Source: Acidimicrobiales bacterium (GTDB lineage Bacteria > Actinomycetota > Acidimicrobiia > Acidimicrobiales > SHLQ01). From it: a stretch of 64,000 bases of DNA. The stretch covers positions 126,004 through 190,003 of the forward strand of contig JAHDEJ010000006.1 of assembly GCA_020628865.1 (NCBI GenBank), given 5' to 3'. The notes below the pieces were generated by a model. It did no database searches and was not told where the DNA came from. It saw only the letters and a program-made list of their open reading frames with translations. Position 1 is the first letter of the stretch; each line of letters opens with the position of its first letter. Positions 51,857 to 60,602 of this stretch are shown piece by piece. The translations under genes were made by a program, and so were the position numbers.

Positions 51857-52726
51857 ATGCCGATCGAAACGCTCGTGTTCTACGGGGCGCTCGTCCTGTG
51901 GGCCGGACTGCTCGTGCAGGGCCTTCGCCGGTCCACATGGCAGGGGTTCATGTACTTCGGCATCGTGCTCATGCTCGTGCTGAACATCGGCTACTTCGTG
52001 CGGGGCCAGGGCGACGCCATCGCCTTCTTCGTCAGCATCTACGACCTGCTGGACAACGCCGGCGTGTCCTCCAACGGCGACCTTCCCGTGGCACTCAGCA
52101 CCTGCCCGGACAACGCCTGTTCGATCGCCACGAACTACGACTCGCACCCCGCATGGGGCGTCGCCTTCCACGAACGGTTCGCCAACGGCCCGACACTCCG
52201 CCGCACCTTCCTCTTCGGCCACATCGCCTTCAACACGGTCGCCTTCGTGCTCGCCCACGTGCAGCTCGCCAAGCCCGGAACCGGCAGCAACGCCCGACAG
52301 CACCGAATCCTCGGCCGAGTCAGCTTCGGTGCCGTCACCCTCGGCACGCTCTTCGCCGTGCTGCTCGCCGGCGAACACGGCTCTGTCGAGGAGTACGGCG
52401 GCATCTGGTCGATGCTCGGCTTCTTCTCCATGGCCTTCGTCGTCTACGGCTGCGCCATCAAGACCGCGTCCACCGCCCGCGCCGGCGACATCGCCGCCCA
52501 CCGAATCTGGATGTTCCGCTTCCTCGGTTCCATGTGGGGCGCCTTCTGGCTGTTCCGAGTGATGCTGTTCGTGCTCGGACCGATCATGCGCAACATCGAA
52601 GCGGGCGCCATCCTCGTGTGCATCTGGTTCTCGGCCCCGCTCGGTGTGCTGATCGCCGAGTGGTTCCGCAAGCGTCGCCCCGCCGGAGCACAACAGGGCA
52701 CGAACCAAGCGCCCGCCATGGCCTGA
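51857..52726 (+). CDS. DUF2306-like membrane protein
   Basis: 289 aa from ATG 51857 (GAGGGGGAC 2-10 nt before). Seven or so hydrophobic segments; the RRTFLFGHIAFNTVAFVLAH and RIWMFRFLGSMWGAFWLFR stretches fit DUF2306 integral membrane proteins. Conserved His residues suggest heme or quinone contact, unproven. Located in the cytoplasmic membrane. Confidence 0.75.
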   Translation: MPIETLVFYGALVLWAGLLVQGLRRSTWQGFMYFGIVLMLVLNIGYFVRGQGDAIAFFVSIYDLLDNAGVSSNGDLPVALSTCPDNACSIATNYDSHPAWGVAFHERFANGPTLRRTFLFGHIAFNTVAFVLAHVQLAKPGTGSNARQHRILGRVSFGAVTLGTLFAVLLAGEHGSVEEYGGIWSMLGFFSMAFVVYGCAIKTASTARAGDIAAHRIWMFRFLGSMWGAFWLFRVMLFVLGPIMRNIEAGAILVCIWFSAPLGVLIAEWFRKRRPAGAQQGTNQAPAMA

Positions 52727-52838
52727 CGCGTTTCCAGCCTGTGAACTCTTAGCCCCTTCATTGAGCGTCAGGCTTCGCCTGCACTGGGCAGGGGGGTCGT
52801 GTGCACAGGGGAGCTGCCAGCGGGTGCAGACGACGGAC

Positions 52839-52844
52839 TACCGT
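52839..52844 (+). promoter_or_regulatory. -10 box TACCGT of leaderless zinc-ribbon gene
   Basis: TACCGT ends 6 nt before ATG 52851 and supports this very short gene being transcribed without a leader. Confidence 0.5.
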
Positions 52845-52850
52845 GTCGCG

Positions 52851-52997
52851 ATGAGCGACCTGTGGGATCCCGTTGACGACGATGACCCGTCGCCGATCTG
52901 CCCCCACTGCGGGGTGAGCGGGCTTCCTCCCGAGGTTCCCGGCGAGCCCAGCCAATGCGAGAACGCAGATTGCGACAACTTCGGCGATCCGATCTGA
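52851..52997 (+). CDS. 48-aa zinc-ribbon-like protein
   Basis: 48 aa with CPHC near residue 17 and CENADC near 36, the two knuckles of a zinc ribbon. Small proteins like this act as adaptors or RNA/DNA binders. Its start follows the 6-nt leaderless rule. No family name. Confidence 0.65.
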   Translation: MSDLWDPVDDDDPSPICPHCGVSGLPPEVPGEPSQCENADCDNFGDPI

Positions 52998-53062
52998 CGC
53001 CGTTTGGCCGTGAGGCCACTGCGCTTCACTAGGTTGTTCGCACACCAACCAGGAGGCCCACC

Positions 53063-53758
53063 GTGCCATCAGTCGAGTGGCGACACGACATCGATCTCCC
53101 CGGCGAGGGCCGCACCGTCGGCTTCTACGACCCGGCGCTGGACCTGGACCGCACCCAGGTGCCCGCCTCGCTCGCCGGCGAACGCCTGCTCGACGTCGGC
53201 TGCTCCGACGGCGGGCACTCCTTCCTGTGCGAAGAACGCGGTGCCTCTGTGCTGGGGATCGACGACCAGAGCTCGCCTCGCAACGAAGGTCGGAACAACT
53301 TCGAATACACGAAGGAACGGATCGGCGCCTCGGCCGAATATCGGCAGGGGAGAGCCGCCGACCTCCTCGCTGCCGGGGAACCGCCGTTCGACCGGATCCT
53401 GCACCTCAACGTGCTGTACCACGTCGAGGATCTGCTGGGAGAGGCCCGCACGCTCCACTCATTGCTCAAGCCGGGCGGCGTTCTTCATTTGAAGACCAAG
53501 TTCCTCACCGACCTGCCATCCCGAGCCACGTCCCGAGTCCCGCTCGCCGCCTGGCTCAAACAGCGGCCCCGCATCGAGTTCGTCGAGTCCGGCATCGCCG
53601 GCGACCTCACCTGCTACTTCGTGCCGTCGGCCACGGCCCTCATTGCGCTGCTGCGCCGAGGCGGCTTCGCCGACGTCACCCTCACCGCCGTCCACGATGA
53701 TCGTGCCTACGTGAAGGCAACCGCAGCCACCGCCGACCACACCGGGAGCATGTCGTGA
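53063..53758 (+). CDS. Class I SAM-dependent methyltransferase
   Basis: 231 aa from GTG 53063 with AGGAGG 6-11 nt before. The SAM-binding motif LLDVGCSDGGHSF and the middle ILHLNVLYHVEDLLGEA are typical; KPGGVLHLKTKF follows. CmoB/DUF1698-like in style, but the substrate is unknown. Its stop overlaps the GTG of the thioesterase gene by 4 nt (GTGA), so the two are coupled. Confidence 0.85.
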   Translation: MPSVEWRHDIDLPGEGRTVGFYDPALDLDRTQVPASLAGERLLDVGCSDGGHSFLCEERGASVLGIDDQSSPRNEGRNNFEYTKERIGASAEYRQGRAADLLAAGEPPFDRILHLNVLYHVEDLLGEARTLHSLLKPGGVLHLKTKFLTDLPSRATSRVPLAAWLKQRPRIEFVESGIAGDLTCYFVPSATALIALLRRGGFADVTLTAVHDDRAYVKATAATADHTGSMS

Positions 53759-54177
53759 CCGAATCCACCCACGGCGTCTTCGGCGACTACGAACCGCCGC
53801 CCGTGCTCACCACCCTCGGCGACGGACGGCCGCTGACCTTCGACGGCGACGCCGGCCGATCCAGTATCGAATTCACGTGCAAACCCGAGATGTGTCACTC
53901 CGGTGGCATCGCTCAGGGCGGCTTCGTCACCGGATGGATCGACGCCGCCATGGCGCACGCCTGCATCGCCCGCTACTCCGACGACTTCTGGATCGCGACC
54001 CTCGAGCTCAAGATCAGCTTCTTCAAACCGGCCAACCCCGGCACGGTCGTTGCAGAAGGATGGATCGAGCGGACCGGCAAGCAGACGATCTTCGCCGAGG
54101 GACGCCTGCTCAACGCCGACGGCGACGTCCTCGCCAAGGGAACCTCCACCATCCGCCTCATCCCGCACAAGGCGTAG
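53755..54177 (+). CDS. PaaI-family hot-dog thioesterase
   Basis: 140 aa from GTG 53755. GGIAQGGFVTGWIDAAMAHA is the hot-dog catalytic helix start of PaaI-like acyl-CoA thioesterases; ELKISFFKPANPG follows. It removes CoA from aromatic or small acyl-CoA. Coupled to the methyltransferase gene and convergent with the PhoD-like gene. Confidence 0.88.
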   Translation: MTESTHGVFGDYEPPPVLTTLGDGRPLTFDGDAGRSSIEFTCKPEMCHSGGIAQGGFVTGWIDAAMAHACIARYSDDFWIATLELKISFFKPANPGTVVAEGWIERTGKQTIFAEGRLLNADGDVLAKGTSTIRLIPHKA

Positions 54178-54187
54178 CGCCCGGGCG

Positions 54188-55834
54188 TCACGTCGCCACG
54201 ATGAACCGGTACTCACCGAGCTCCTCTCCGGTCCACAGATGGCTTGTGAGGGAGACCTCGACGGTGTCGCCACCGTCGTCGGCGATCCGGACGGAGCCGA
54301 ACTGGCCCGAGTTGGAGAACACGCCGTGACTGTACGGGTCGTTCGTACGTGCACCGGGACGGTCGAGAGGAGCGCCGTGGATCAGGGGGAAGCCCGGTGA
54401 GCCGTCGTCGGCATAGCCAGTGTTCGTCCCATCGTCGATCGCAGAGAGGTGCCAATCGCCGCTGATCATCACGAGGTTGTCGACGTCGGCCTGAGCGAGC
54501 GCATTGGCGATTCGCCGGCGTTCATCTGCGTAGCCTCCCCACTGGTCGCTCCCGGGACGATCCCGAACGTTCCATGGCGCTGGGCTCGCCCACACAACCA
54601 CTGCGTGGGTACGGGCGCTTTCGGTCAGCTCTCGGATCAACCAAGCCTCCTGCTCCGGCCCCAACATCGTCGACGGGGTTCGGCGCGATCTGGTGTCGAT
54701 GATCACCACGCGGACCCGTCCGATCGAGAACGCCTGGTTGATCGGAGCTTCCGGCTCGGGCTGCACATCCCAGTGCGGAACGGTGCGTCGATAGTTGCGG
54801 AGTGCCGCCGTTCGTGACCGGCTCGAGGAGTCCGAATCGTTCGGGCCGTAGTCGTGGTCATCCCAAATCCACGCCGACGGGACGCTACTGAACAGGGCCG
54901 ACTGCGCCGGCGTCGACAATGCCCTCGTCAAGAGGAAGAGATGGTCGTCGGGCTGCGGCGACGAGAGGTTGCCGTAGTGCAGGTCCCCGAGATGGACGAA
55001 GAGCTCCGGGCCGAGTGCACGAATGGCATCGAACACTGCGCCGTTCGAACCGGTTCGAGCGCAGGAACCGAACGCGATGGTCACGTCCTGCGCACCACCG
55101 ACGGCGGTTCGGAAGGCGGCGTCGGCGCCGGCGGTCGAGGCCGCACCGTCGGCCCGATCCACCCGATAGAAGTGCTCGTGACCGGGTTCGAGTTCTGTCA
55201 GCTCGAATCGGGTGATTCCCGCCGAATCGGGAACCGCCTCGACCCAGCGGCGATCGCCGCTATCCGTCCAGTACGTGCACCGTTGACGAGTTTGGGCCAA
55301 TCCCGCTGCGGTCACCCGGGCAGCCGTGGCGGTCACACCCCCAACCCACAACCACTCGGCCACCCACGGCGGCTTGACCGCAATGGAATCCGGCGTGTTC
55401 CGCTCCGAACGGACCTGGTACGCCTGGAGCATCCGCCAGATCACATAGCCGCCCATCGCCACGGCGCCGAGTGCGGCCCGCCGACCGGCAACGGGAGGGT
55501 CCGCATCGCTGTCGCCGATCAGAAGCAACGAGGCGGCGAAGAGGAGTGGCAGCGACAAGAGGAAGACCACTGGACGGAACTCCCACACCGTGCCGAAACT
55601 CGAGACGACCGCGGTCGCAGCGATCATCGTCGTGCCGGTTGTCGGCAGTCGCAGCAACAGCAGTGCGCCGACCATCGCAACTGCTCCGACGACCGTGAAG
55701 GTCACCAGGGCGGCCTGAAGGCCGACCCCTGGGCCCGCGGGATCTTGCGGCAACCAGACCAAGCGAGGTGCCGCCACATGGGCGAGTCCAGCCCCGAATG
55801 CCAGTAGGCCAGCCCAAACCCTCACACGCATCAT
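54188..55834 (-). CDS. PhoD-like metallophosphatase with N-terminal membrane domain
   Basis: 548 aa from ATGATG 55834. Four hydrophobic segments lie at about 5-145 and a PhoD-type catalytic domain follows: FGSCARTG, VHLGDLHYG, WDDHDYGPND and MISGDWHLSA give the Asp, Asn and His metal ligands. An N-terminal membrane domain is unusual for PhoD, which is normally a Tat-exported single domain. Substrates would be extracellular phosphodiesters or phosphomonoesters. Confidence 0.85.
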   Translation of the reverse strand: MMRVRVWAGLLAFGAGLAHVAAPRLVWLPQDPAGPGVGLQAALVTFTVVGAVAMVGALLLLRLPTTGTTMIAATAVVSSFGTVWEFRPVVFLLSLPLLFAASLLLIGDSDADPPVAGRRAALGAVAMGGYVIWRMLQAYQVRSERNTPDSIAVKPPWVAEWLWVGGVTATAARVTAAGLAQTRQRCTYWTDSGDRRWVEAVPDSAGITRFELTELEPGHEHFYRVDRADGAASTAGADAAFRTAVGGAQDVTIAFGSCARTGSNGAVFDAIRALGPELFVHLGDLHYGNLSSPQPDDHLFLLTRALSTPAQSALFSSVPSAWIWDDHDYGPNDSDSSSRSRTAALRNYRRTVPHWDVQPEPEAPINQAFSIGRVRVVIIDTRSRRTPSTMLGPEQEAWLIRELTESARTHAVVVWASPAPWNVRDRPGSDQWGGYADERRRIANALAQADVDNLVMISGDWHLSAIDDGTNTGYADDGSPGFPLIHGAPLDRPGARTNDPYSHGVFSNSGQFGSVRIADDGGDTVEVSLTSHLWTGEELGEYRFIVAT

Positions 55835-55970
55835 GCGGGTAGTGAAACGGCCCTGCGAGAAAGCGGCGGGAAAGTGGGCGTTGCGAAGCGATTGCGCCAC
55901 GGAGTCGTTCCGTCATCATCAGTCGAAGAATTTTCTCAACTGGGGTGTAAGGAACCGCGACCCCGTTCAT

Positions 55971-56013
55971 CTCCTTGGTGTCAAAGCGTGCTCGACACGC
56001 CCACACCAAGGAG
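55971..56013 (+). promoter_or_regulatory. 5'-UTR hairpin that sequesters the Shine-Dalgarno
   Basis: CTCCTTGGTGT (55971-55981) pairs perfectly with ACACCAAGGAG (56003-56013), 11 bp, with an inner stem GCGTG/CACGC and loop CTCGA. The 3' arm contains AAGGAG, the ribosome site of the gene at 56022. In the folded state translation should be blocked, so a regulator, ligand, temperature or a protein may open it. This is a structural inference. Confidence 0.75.
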
Positions 56014-56021
56014 AAACGAAC

Positions 56022-57245
56022 ATGGTTGCAACGATCAACCCGAACACATCCAGCAAGCGGTTCCTGCGGGTGCTGCTGGCCAGCCTGGTGGCCATCGCCT
56101 CGACGATGCTGCTCGCCATCGCCCCCGCCGCGGCGGTCGAGGGTCCCGGCGACATCCTGCCCGGCGGCAACGGCCCCGACGAGGAAGGGCCCATCATCGT
56201 GTTCCCCGGCGTCCTCGTGCCACTCACACCGACGGCATCGATCGACGCCAGCTGCAAGGCAAGGTCGGCCACGATCACCGTCGGCAACAAGACGAACGAC
56301 TTCCACCCGATCACGGTCACCGTGGACGGAGCGGACCACGAAGGCGGTGTCGTCGGCCCGAACCAGCAGTGGACCACTTCGGTCCCGCTCGTCGAGAACG
56401 AGACCATGCAGATCGAGGTGCTCGCCGGCGCCACCAGCCTCCTGTCGGAGGAACTGCACCGGGACTGCCTCCTGCCGGACCCCGGCTACGAACTGTTCTC
56501 GGACTGTGGTCTCGGCGTCGCCCACGCCCGTCTGACCAACACCGGTACCGACACGGCCCACATGGCGGTGCAGTACCACCCGAACCCGTACGCCCTTCAG
56601 CCGATCGAGCCCGGCGCCCACCTGGACTGGCCGCTCGTCGTCGAACCGAACGGCTCGGTGGACTTCACGATCCGCTCCGGCCACGACGCCATCGCCGTCG
56701 AGACGTTCGACTTCACGTGTGAGACCCCGGAACCGCCGGTCGAGCCGACGCCCGACCCGGAGACCGAGACCCCGGAGCCGCTCGTGGAGCCGACGCCTGA
56801 TCCGGAGACCGAAACCCCGGAGCCGCTCGTGGAGCCGACGCCCGAGCCGGAGATCGAGACCCCGGAGCCGGTCGTCGAGCCGACGCCCGAGCCGGAGATC
56901 GATCCGACGCCCGTTGTCGAGCCTGAGGTCGATGGCGCCGTCGAGACCGACGACGAGTCCCCGAACACGACCGAGCCCACGGAACCCATCGAGACCTCCA
57001 CCGAATCTCCCAGTGACGCCGCTCCCAGCGACGATGCAGCCGAAACCGAAGACGCTGACGATTCCGAAGACGCTGACGGCCTTGCCTTTGCCGGTGGGGA
57101 TCCGTTTCAGCGGGCGCCGGATCGGTCGCTGGCCGACACCGTCGTCACCGTGCTGTGGGGCACCGTCGTCCTGCTCGCTGTCGCCGCCGGCCTGCTCGCC
57201 TGGCGACGCCGGGACGACGAGGCCGCCCCGCTCGCGCAGGCGTGA
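56022..57245 (+). CDS. Secreted Pro/Glu-rich cell-surface protein
   Basis: 407 aa from ATG 56022. A Sec signal (RVLLASLVAIASTMLLAIAP, cleavage after AAA near 37), a beta-rich domain with Cys (about 75-230), a Pro/Glu/Thr repeat stalk (234-300), an acidic linker, and a C-terminal membrane helix LWGTVVLLAVAAGLLAW before Arg residues. This is a wall- or membrane-tethered surface protein layout. Its expression may be governed by the hairpin upstream. No family name. Confidence 0.75.
   Translation: MVATINPNTSSKRFLRVLLASLVAIASTMLLAIAPAAAVEGPGDILPGGNGPDEEGPIIVFPGVLVPLTPTASIDASCKARSATITVGNKTNDFHPITVTVDGADHEGGVVGPNQQWTTSVPLVENETMQIEVLAGATSLLSEELHRDCLLPDPGYELFSDCGLGVAHARLTNTGTDTAHMAVQYHPNPYALQPIEPGAHLDWPLVVEPNGSVDFTIRSGHDAIAVETFDFTCETPEPPVEPTPDPETETPEPLVEPTPDPETETPEPLVEPTPEPEIETPEPVVEPTPEPEIDPTPVVEPEVDGAVETDDESPNTTEPTEPIETSTESPSDAAPSDDAAETEDADDSEDADGLAFAGGDPFQRAPDRSLADTVVTVLWGTVVLLAVAAGLLAWRRRDDEAAPLAQA
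56721..56900 (+). repeat. Four 45-bp coding repeats (ETPEP-VEPTP)
   Basis: Four copies of a 45-bp unit encode ETPEPxVEPTPxPEx (15 residues) inside the surface protein's stalk, with few changes between copies. Such tandem repeats vary in number by slippage and may alter stalk length. Confidence 0.85.
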
Positions 57246-57338
57246 CGGATCCCATAGTCTCTGAGGCGGCGATATGGGCCAACATGGGTCAGCTGTGCGA
57301 ACGTCGGTCGACGTCCAAGGGCGGGGAACAACGCAGGA

Positions 57339-59135
57339 ATGAACTGGGAACACGCGGGAGCGAGCGATTCGGAGCTCGTCGAGCAGGCGAGATCGCACGA
57401 TCCGCAGGCGTTCGGTGCGATCTACGACCGCTATGCGGACGAGATCTACACGTTCTGCCGTTCCCGGCTCCGCAACGAGGCCGATGCGGCGGATGCCATG
57501 CAGGAGACCTTCGTGCGGGCAACCACCCGGCTCGGTCAGCTCCGGCAACCCGAGAAGTTGCGGTCCTGGCTCTTCGCCATCGCCCGCAACCAGGTCATCA
57601 CCACCGGCAAACTCGCCGCCCGAACCACGGGCGGCGATGCCGTGGGTGACGTCATCGACCTTCGAGCCGACGTGGACGGCGATCTCCTCCGGGCCGAGGC
57701 ATCGGCCGAACTGTGGGACGCCGCCGGCGGCCTCTCTGAACGAGATCAGGATGTTCTGGAGCTCCACGTTCGCCATGGCTTGAGCGGACAGGCCCTGGCC
57801 GATGTCATCGGGGTGACCGAATCGCACGCCAACGTGCTGGTGTCCCGCATGAAGGACCGCATCGCCACCGCTCTGGGCAGCCTCCTCGTCGCCCGGTCAG
57901 GCCGCGGCGACTGCGACGAGCTGGACCTGCTGCTCGTCGGGTGGGACGGCACGTTCACCATCGACATGCGGTCGAAGATCACCCGCCACGTCCGAGCCTG
58001 TGACGTCTGTGAGCGGACGCAGGGTGCGGCCCTGGCCGCCGGTGCGTTCATGTTGCCGGTCCTCGAGGTCCCGGCCGACCTCCGGGGCTCCACGATCGAG
58101 ATGATGAGCGAGGCCGCTCGGCTGTCATCCGCCGGCGGCGCAGCCGAGGGGCGATCCCTCACCCGGCTCGAGTTCGCTGCCGCCGCGCAGGCGACCACGG
58201 CCGCCGACGTGTGGGACTGGCGAGCCGACGGATTCCCGTTCCCCGACGAAGACAACGCGATCGTCGTTGCCCCGACCACGCCGAGCACGTCGGCCTGGCT
58301 CGCATCGGCCGCCGCGTTCCTCCTCGTGCTGCTCCTGGGAGCCGGAGCGTGGTTCGCCTTCGGCCAGGGCGACGACGCCACGGTCGCCGTGGCCGGAATC
58401 AGCGAGACCGCCGCGACCGTGCCGCCGACGAGCGAGGCAGCTCCCTCGTCCACCGTCGCAGCCGAGACGAGCACGACCACCACGGCAGACAGCGCTGCCG
58501 CCCCGGTCGACGAACCCGAGACCGAGCTGGCGACACCGGTGACCGAGCTTCCGGCCACGACCGAGGCGGCGGCAACCACGGAGCCGCCGGCCACGACCTC
58601 CTCGTCGACCACCAGCGAGCCGGCCGAAACCACCACGGTGGCGCCGACGACGACGTCCACCACCACGACGAGCACGACGACCTCGTCCACCACCACCTCG
58701 ACGTCCTCCACGACAACCTCGACCACTACATCCACGACGACAACATCCACGACCACCACGACCACGACAACCACCGAAGCGCCCCCTCCGCCGCCGAACC
58801 GGGCGCCGATCATCCGGTCGGTCGATGCGAGCCCGCTCGGCGTCACCGTCCGTTCCGGCGGGTGCACGGGGGACAGCACCCAGGTCGTGGTCGAGTTCGT
58901 CGACGACGGCGAGATCATCTCGGTCGTAGCGTCCTGGTCGCCGGGCCCGGGCGCCTTCTCCGAGGTTGCGCTGCTGCCCCGGACCGACTCGGTCTACACC
59001 GGTGCGGTCGGGCCGTGGACCGAGACCGGGCCACAACAGATCACCATCGTGGTCACCGACGACCGGGGCGAAACCGCCACGGGGCAGGGCAGCGTGCGGG
59101 TGACGGCCTGCGCAATCGGCGATTTCGCCGCCTGA
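57339..59135 (+). CDS. ECF sigma factor fused to anti-sigma, membrane and extracellular domains
   Basis: 598 aa. Sigma-2 is at about 8-90 (QAFGAIYDRYADEIYTFCRSR and QETFVRATTRL), sigma-4 at about 125-180 (LSERDQDVLELHVRHGLSG). A zinc anti-sigma motif H217-x3-C221-x2-C224 follows, then a membrane helix about 319-342, a Thr/Ser-rich linker (about 370-480) and an Ig-like outer domain to the end. Normally sigma and anti-sigma are two proteins; here one chain carries both and a sensor. Release would need cleavage or a shape change. Its partner genes are not obvious. Confidence 0.9.
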   Translation: MNWEHAGASDSELVEQARSHDPQAFGAIYDRYADEIYTFCRSRLRNEADAADAMQETFVRATTRLGQLRQPEKLRSWLFAIARNQVITTGKLAARTTGGDAVGDVIDLRADVDGDLLRAEASAELWDAAGGLSERDQDVLELHVRHGLSGQALADVIGVTESHANVLVSRMKDRIATALGSLLVARSGRGDCDELDLLLVGWDGTFTIDMRSKITRHVRACDVCERTQGAALAAGAFMLPVLEVPADLRGSTIEMMSEAARLSSAGGAAEGRSLTRLEFAAAAQATTAADVWDWRADGFPFPDEDNAIVVAPTTPSTSAWLASAAAFLLVLLLGAGAWFAFGQGDDATVAVAGISETAATVPPTSEAAPSSTVAAETSTTTTADSAAAPVDEPETELATPVTELPATTEAAATTEPPATTSSSTTSEPAETTTVAPTTTSTTTTSTTTSSTTTSTSSTTTSTTTSTTTTSTTTTTTTTTEAPPPPPNRAPIIRSVDASPLGVTVRSGGCTGDSTQVVVEFVDDGEIISVVASWSPGPGAFSEVALLPRTDSVYTGAVGPWTETGPQQITIVVTDDRGETATGQGSVRVTACAIGDFAA

Positions 59136-59136
59136 G

Positions 59137-59535
59137 CTACCGCCGGCGCTTCTTGGCCGGAGCGGCAGCGAGAAGCTCGTTCAACGCGCCGGCATGGTTG
59201 CGGGGCAACACGTAGTAGCGGTCGTCGATCTTGACCTTCTTCGACGGCCAGTTCTCCTCGATGCGAAGCGTGACCTTCGGGTCCATCCGGATGAGCTCAC
59301 CGACCTCCACCCGGCCCTCGGCCAGCTCGGCGAAGAAGTAGGCGTCCGGATCGGCGTCGAGATCGCAGAAGAACAACCCGGCCGGAGCACGGAGCAATGC
59401 GTGGCGGGACAACCCCTTGCGGGTCAGACGTGCCCGGGGGAGGTCCTCCTCGCTCGACATCAACAACACCGCCTCGTGCACGGTCATGTTGGTGTGTTCG
59501 GCGAGGTACTTCGCCAGGTCCTTGAGCAGCGCCAT
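59137..59535 (-). CDS. Hypothetical protein
   Basis: 132 aa. The start follows TAACAT by exactly 6 nt. The N-terminus LLKDLAKYLAEHTNMTVHEA resembles short helical domains; the tail is Lys/Arg-rich (AKKRRR) and may bind nucleic acid. No family recognised. Convergent with the ECF gene (1 nt between stops) and divergent from the VOC gene. Confidence 0.6.
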   Translation of the reverse strand: MALLKDLAKYLAEHTNMTVHEAVLLMSSEEDLPRARLTRKGLSRHALLRAPAGLFFCDLDADPDAYFFAELAEGRVEVGELIRMDPKVTLRIEENWPSKKVKIDDRYYVLPRNHAGALNELLAAAPAKKRRR

Positions 59536-59564
59536 CGCCCGATGTTAGGGGGCTAGCCTGCCGC

Positions 59565-59963
59565 ATGGCACAGATGCATCTGGTAACGATCGTGGTCGAC
59601 GCATATGACCCGGCGATTCGGTTCTTCGTCGACGTGCTCGGGTTCGAGCTGGTCGAAGACAGTCCCTCCACCACGAACGATGGCCGGCCCAAACGTTGGG
59701 TGGTCGTTCGCCCGCCCGGTGCAGAGACGGGCATTCTCCTTGCGCAGGCCGATGGGCCCGAACAGCAGGCCGTGGTGGGGAACCAGCTCGCCGGTCGGGT
59801 CGGCTTCTTCCTGACGGTCGACGACTTCTCCGAGGCCTACGAGCGCATGCGCGCCGCCGGGGTCGAATTCACCTCGGACCCGCGCAGCGAGCCGTACGGC
59901 CAGGTGGTCGTGTTCCGCGACATCGCCGGGAACCTCTGGGACCTCCTCGGACCGCCGATCTGA
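59565..59963 (+). CDS. VOC-superfamily (glyoxalase-like) protein
   Basis: 132 aa. MHLVTIVVDAYDPAIRFFVDVLGFELVED is a typical glyoxalase/bleomycin-resistance start, and VVFRDIAGNLWDLLGPP the C-terminal metal strand. Likely a metal-dependent isomerase, dioxygenase or binding protein. TAGCCT ends 5 nt before the ATG. Confidence 0.87.
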   Translation: MAQMHLVTIVVDAYDPAIRFFVDVLGFELVEDSPSTTNDGRPKRWVVVRPPGAETGILLAQADGPEQQAVVGNQLAGRVGFFLTVDDFSEAYERMRAAGVEFTSDPRSEPYGQVVVFRDIAGNLWDLLGPPI

Positions 59964-59966
59964 CCT

Positions 59967-59988
59967 ATTGACAAATCTATTTGTCAAT
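59967..59988. promoter_or_regulatory. Palindromic operator in front of arsR-like gene
   Basis: Arms ATTGACAAAT and ATTTGTCAAT, separated by CT, form a perfect 22-bp palindrome ending 14 bp before the regulator's ATG. Autoregulation by the encoded ArsR-like protein is the natural reading. Confidence 0.75.
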
Positions 59989-60002
59989 AGAAGGATGGGG
60001 CC

Positions 60003-60602
60003 ATGCAGGACGTGGCCGTCATCGACGAACCCGAAGTTGCCCGAATCGCACTCGACCCGATGCGCGCCCGCATCCTTCGGGAGCTTCGGGAACCGGGATC
60101 CGCGTCGACGGTCGCAGCGGCGCTGGAGCTGCCCCGACAGAAGGTGAACTATCACCTCCGCCTGCTCGAAGAACACGGGCTCGTCGAGTTGGTGGAGGAG
60201 CGGCCCCGCCGGGGGCTCACCGAGCGGATCCTCACCGCCTCCGCCGTCGGCTATGCGCTGGCGCCCGACGTGCTGGGGGAGTCGTCCGCCAGCACACAGT
60301 CACTCGACCGGCTCTCCACCAGCTACCTGATCGCACTCGGGGCGCGGCTCGTCGGCGAAGTGGGCGCCCTCGCCCGCAAGGCCCAGGCTGCCGGCAAGCC
60401 GCTGGCGACCCTGTCGATCGACACCGAGCTCCGCTTCGCCTCGCCGGCGCAGCGAGCGGCGTTCGCCGACGAGCTCGGCGCCGCAGTGGCCCACCTCGCA
60501 GCCAAGTACCACGCGGAAGACGCACCCGATGGCCGCCCGTATCGGCTCGTCGTTGCCTCGCATCCCATCGCCCCAACCGAAACCAAGGAGTCCTCGTCAT
60601 GA
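60003..60602 (+). CDS. ArsR-family winged-helix regulator
   Basis: 199 aa. RARILRELREPGSASTVAAALELPRQKVNYHLRLLEEHGLVEL is a winged helix of the ArsR/MarR-like class without the metal-binding Cys of metal-sensing members. It probably represses itself and the SRPBCC gene via the palindrome upstream. The 4-nt overlap (ATGA) couples it to the next gene. The signal is unknown. Confidence 0.87.
   Translation: MQDVAVIDEPEVARIALDPMRARILRELREPGSASTVAAALELPRQKVNYHLRLLEEHGLVELVEERPRRGLTERILTASAVGYALAPDVLGESSASTQSLDRLSTSYLIALGARLVGEVGALARKAQAAGKPLATLSIDTELRFASPAQRAAFADELGAAVAHLAAKYHAEDAPDGRPYRLVVASHPIAPTETKESSS

Noticed and set aside
56721..56900. 45-bp repeats as a CRISPR or non-coding satellite
   Set aside because: They keep one reading frame and encode a Pro/Glu stalk within a clear coding gene.
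55260..57827. 855-codon minus-strand frame over the secreted and ECF genes
   Set aside because: The plus strand encodes a signal peptide protein and an ECF sigma factor. The minus frame shows repeated Arg/Leu/Gly from the coding repeats only.
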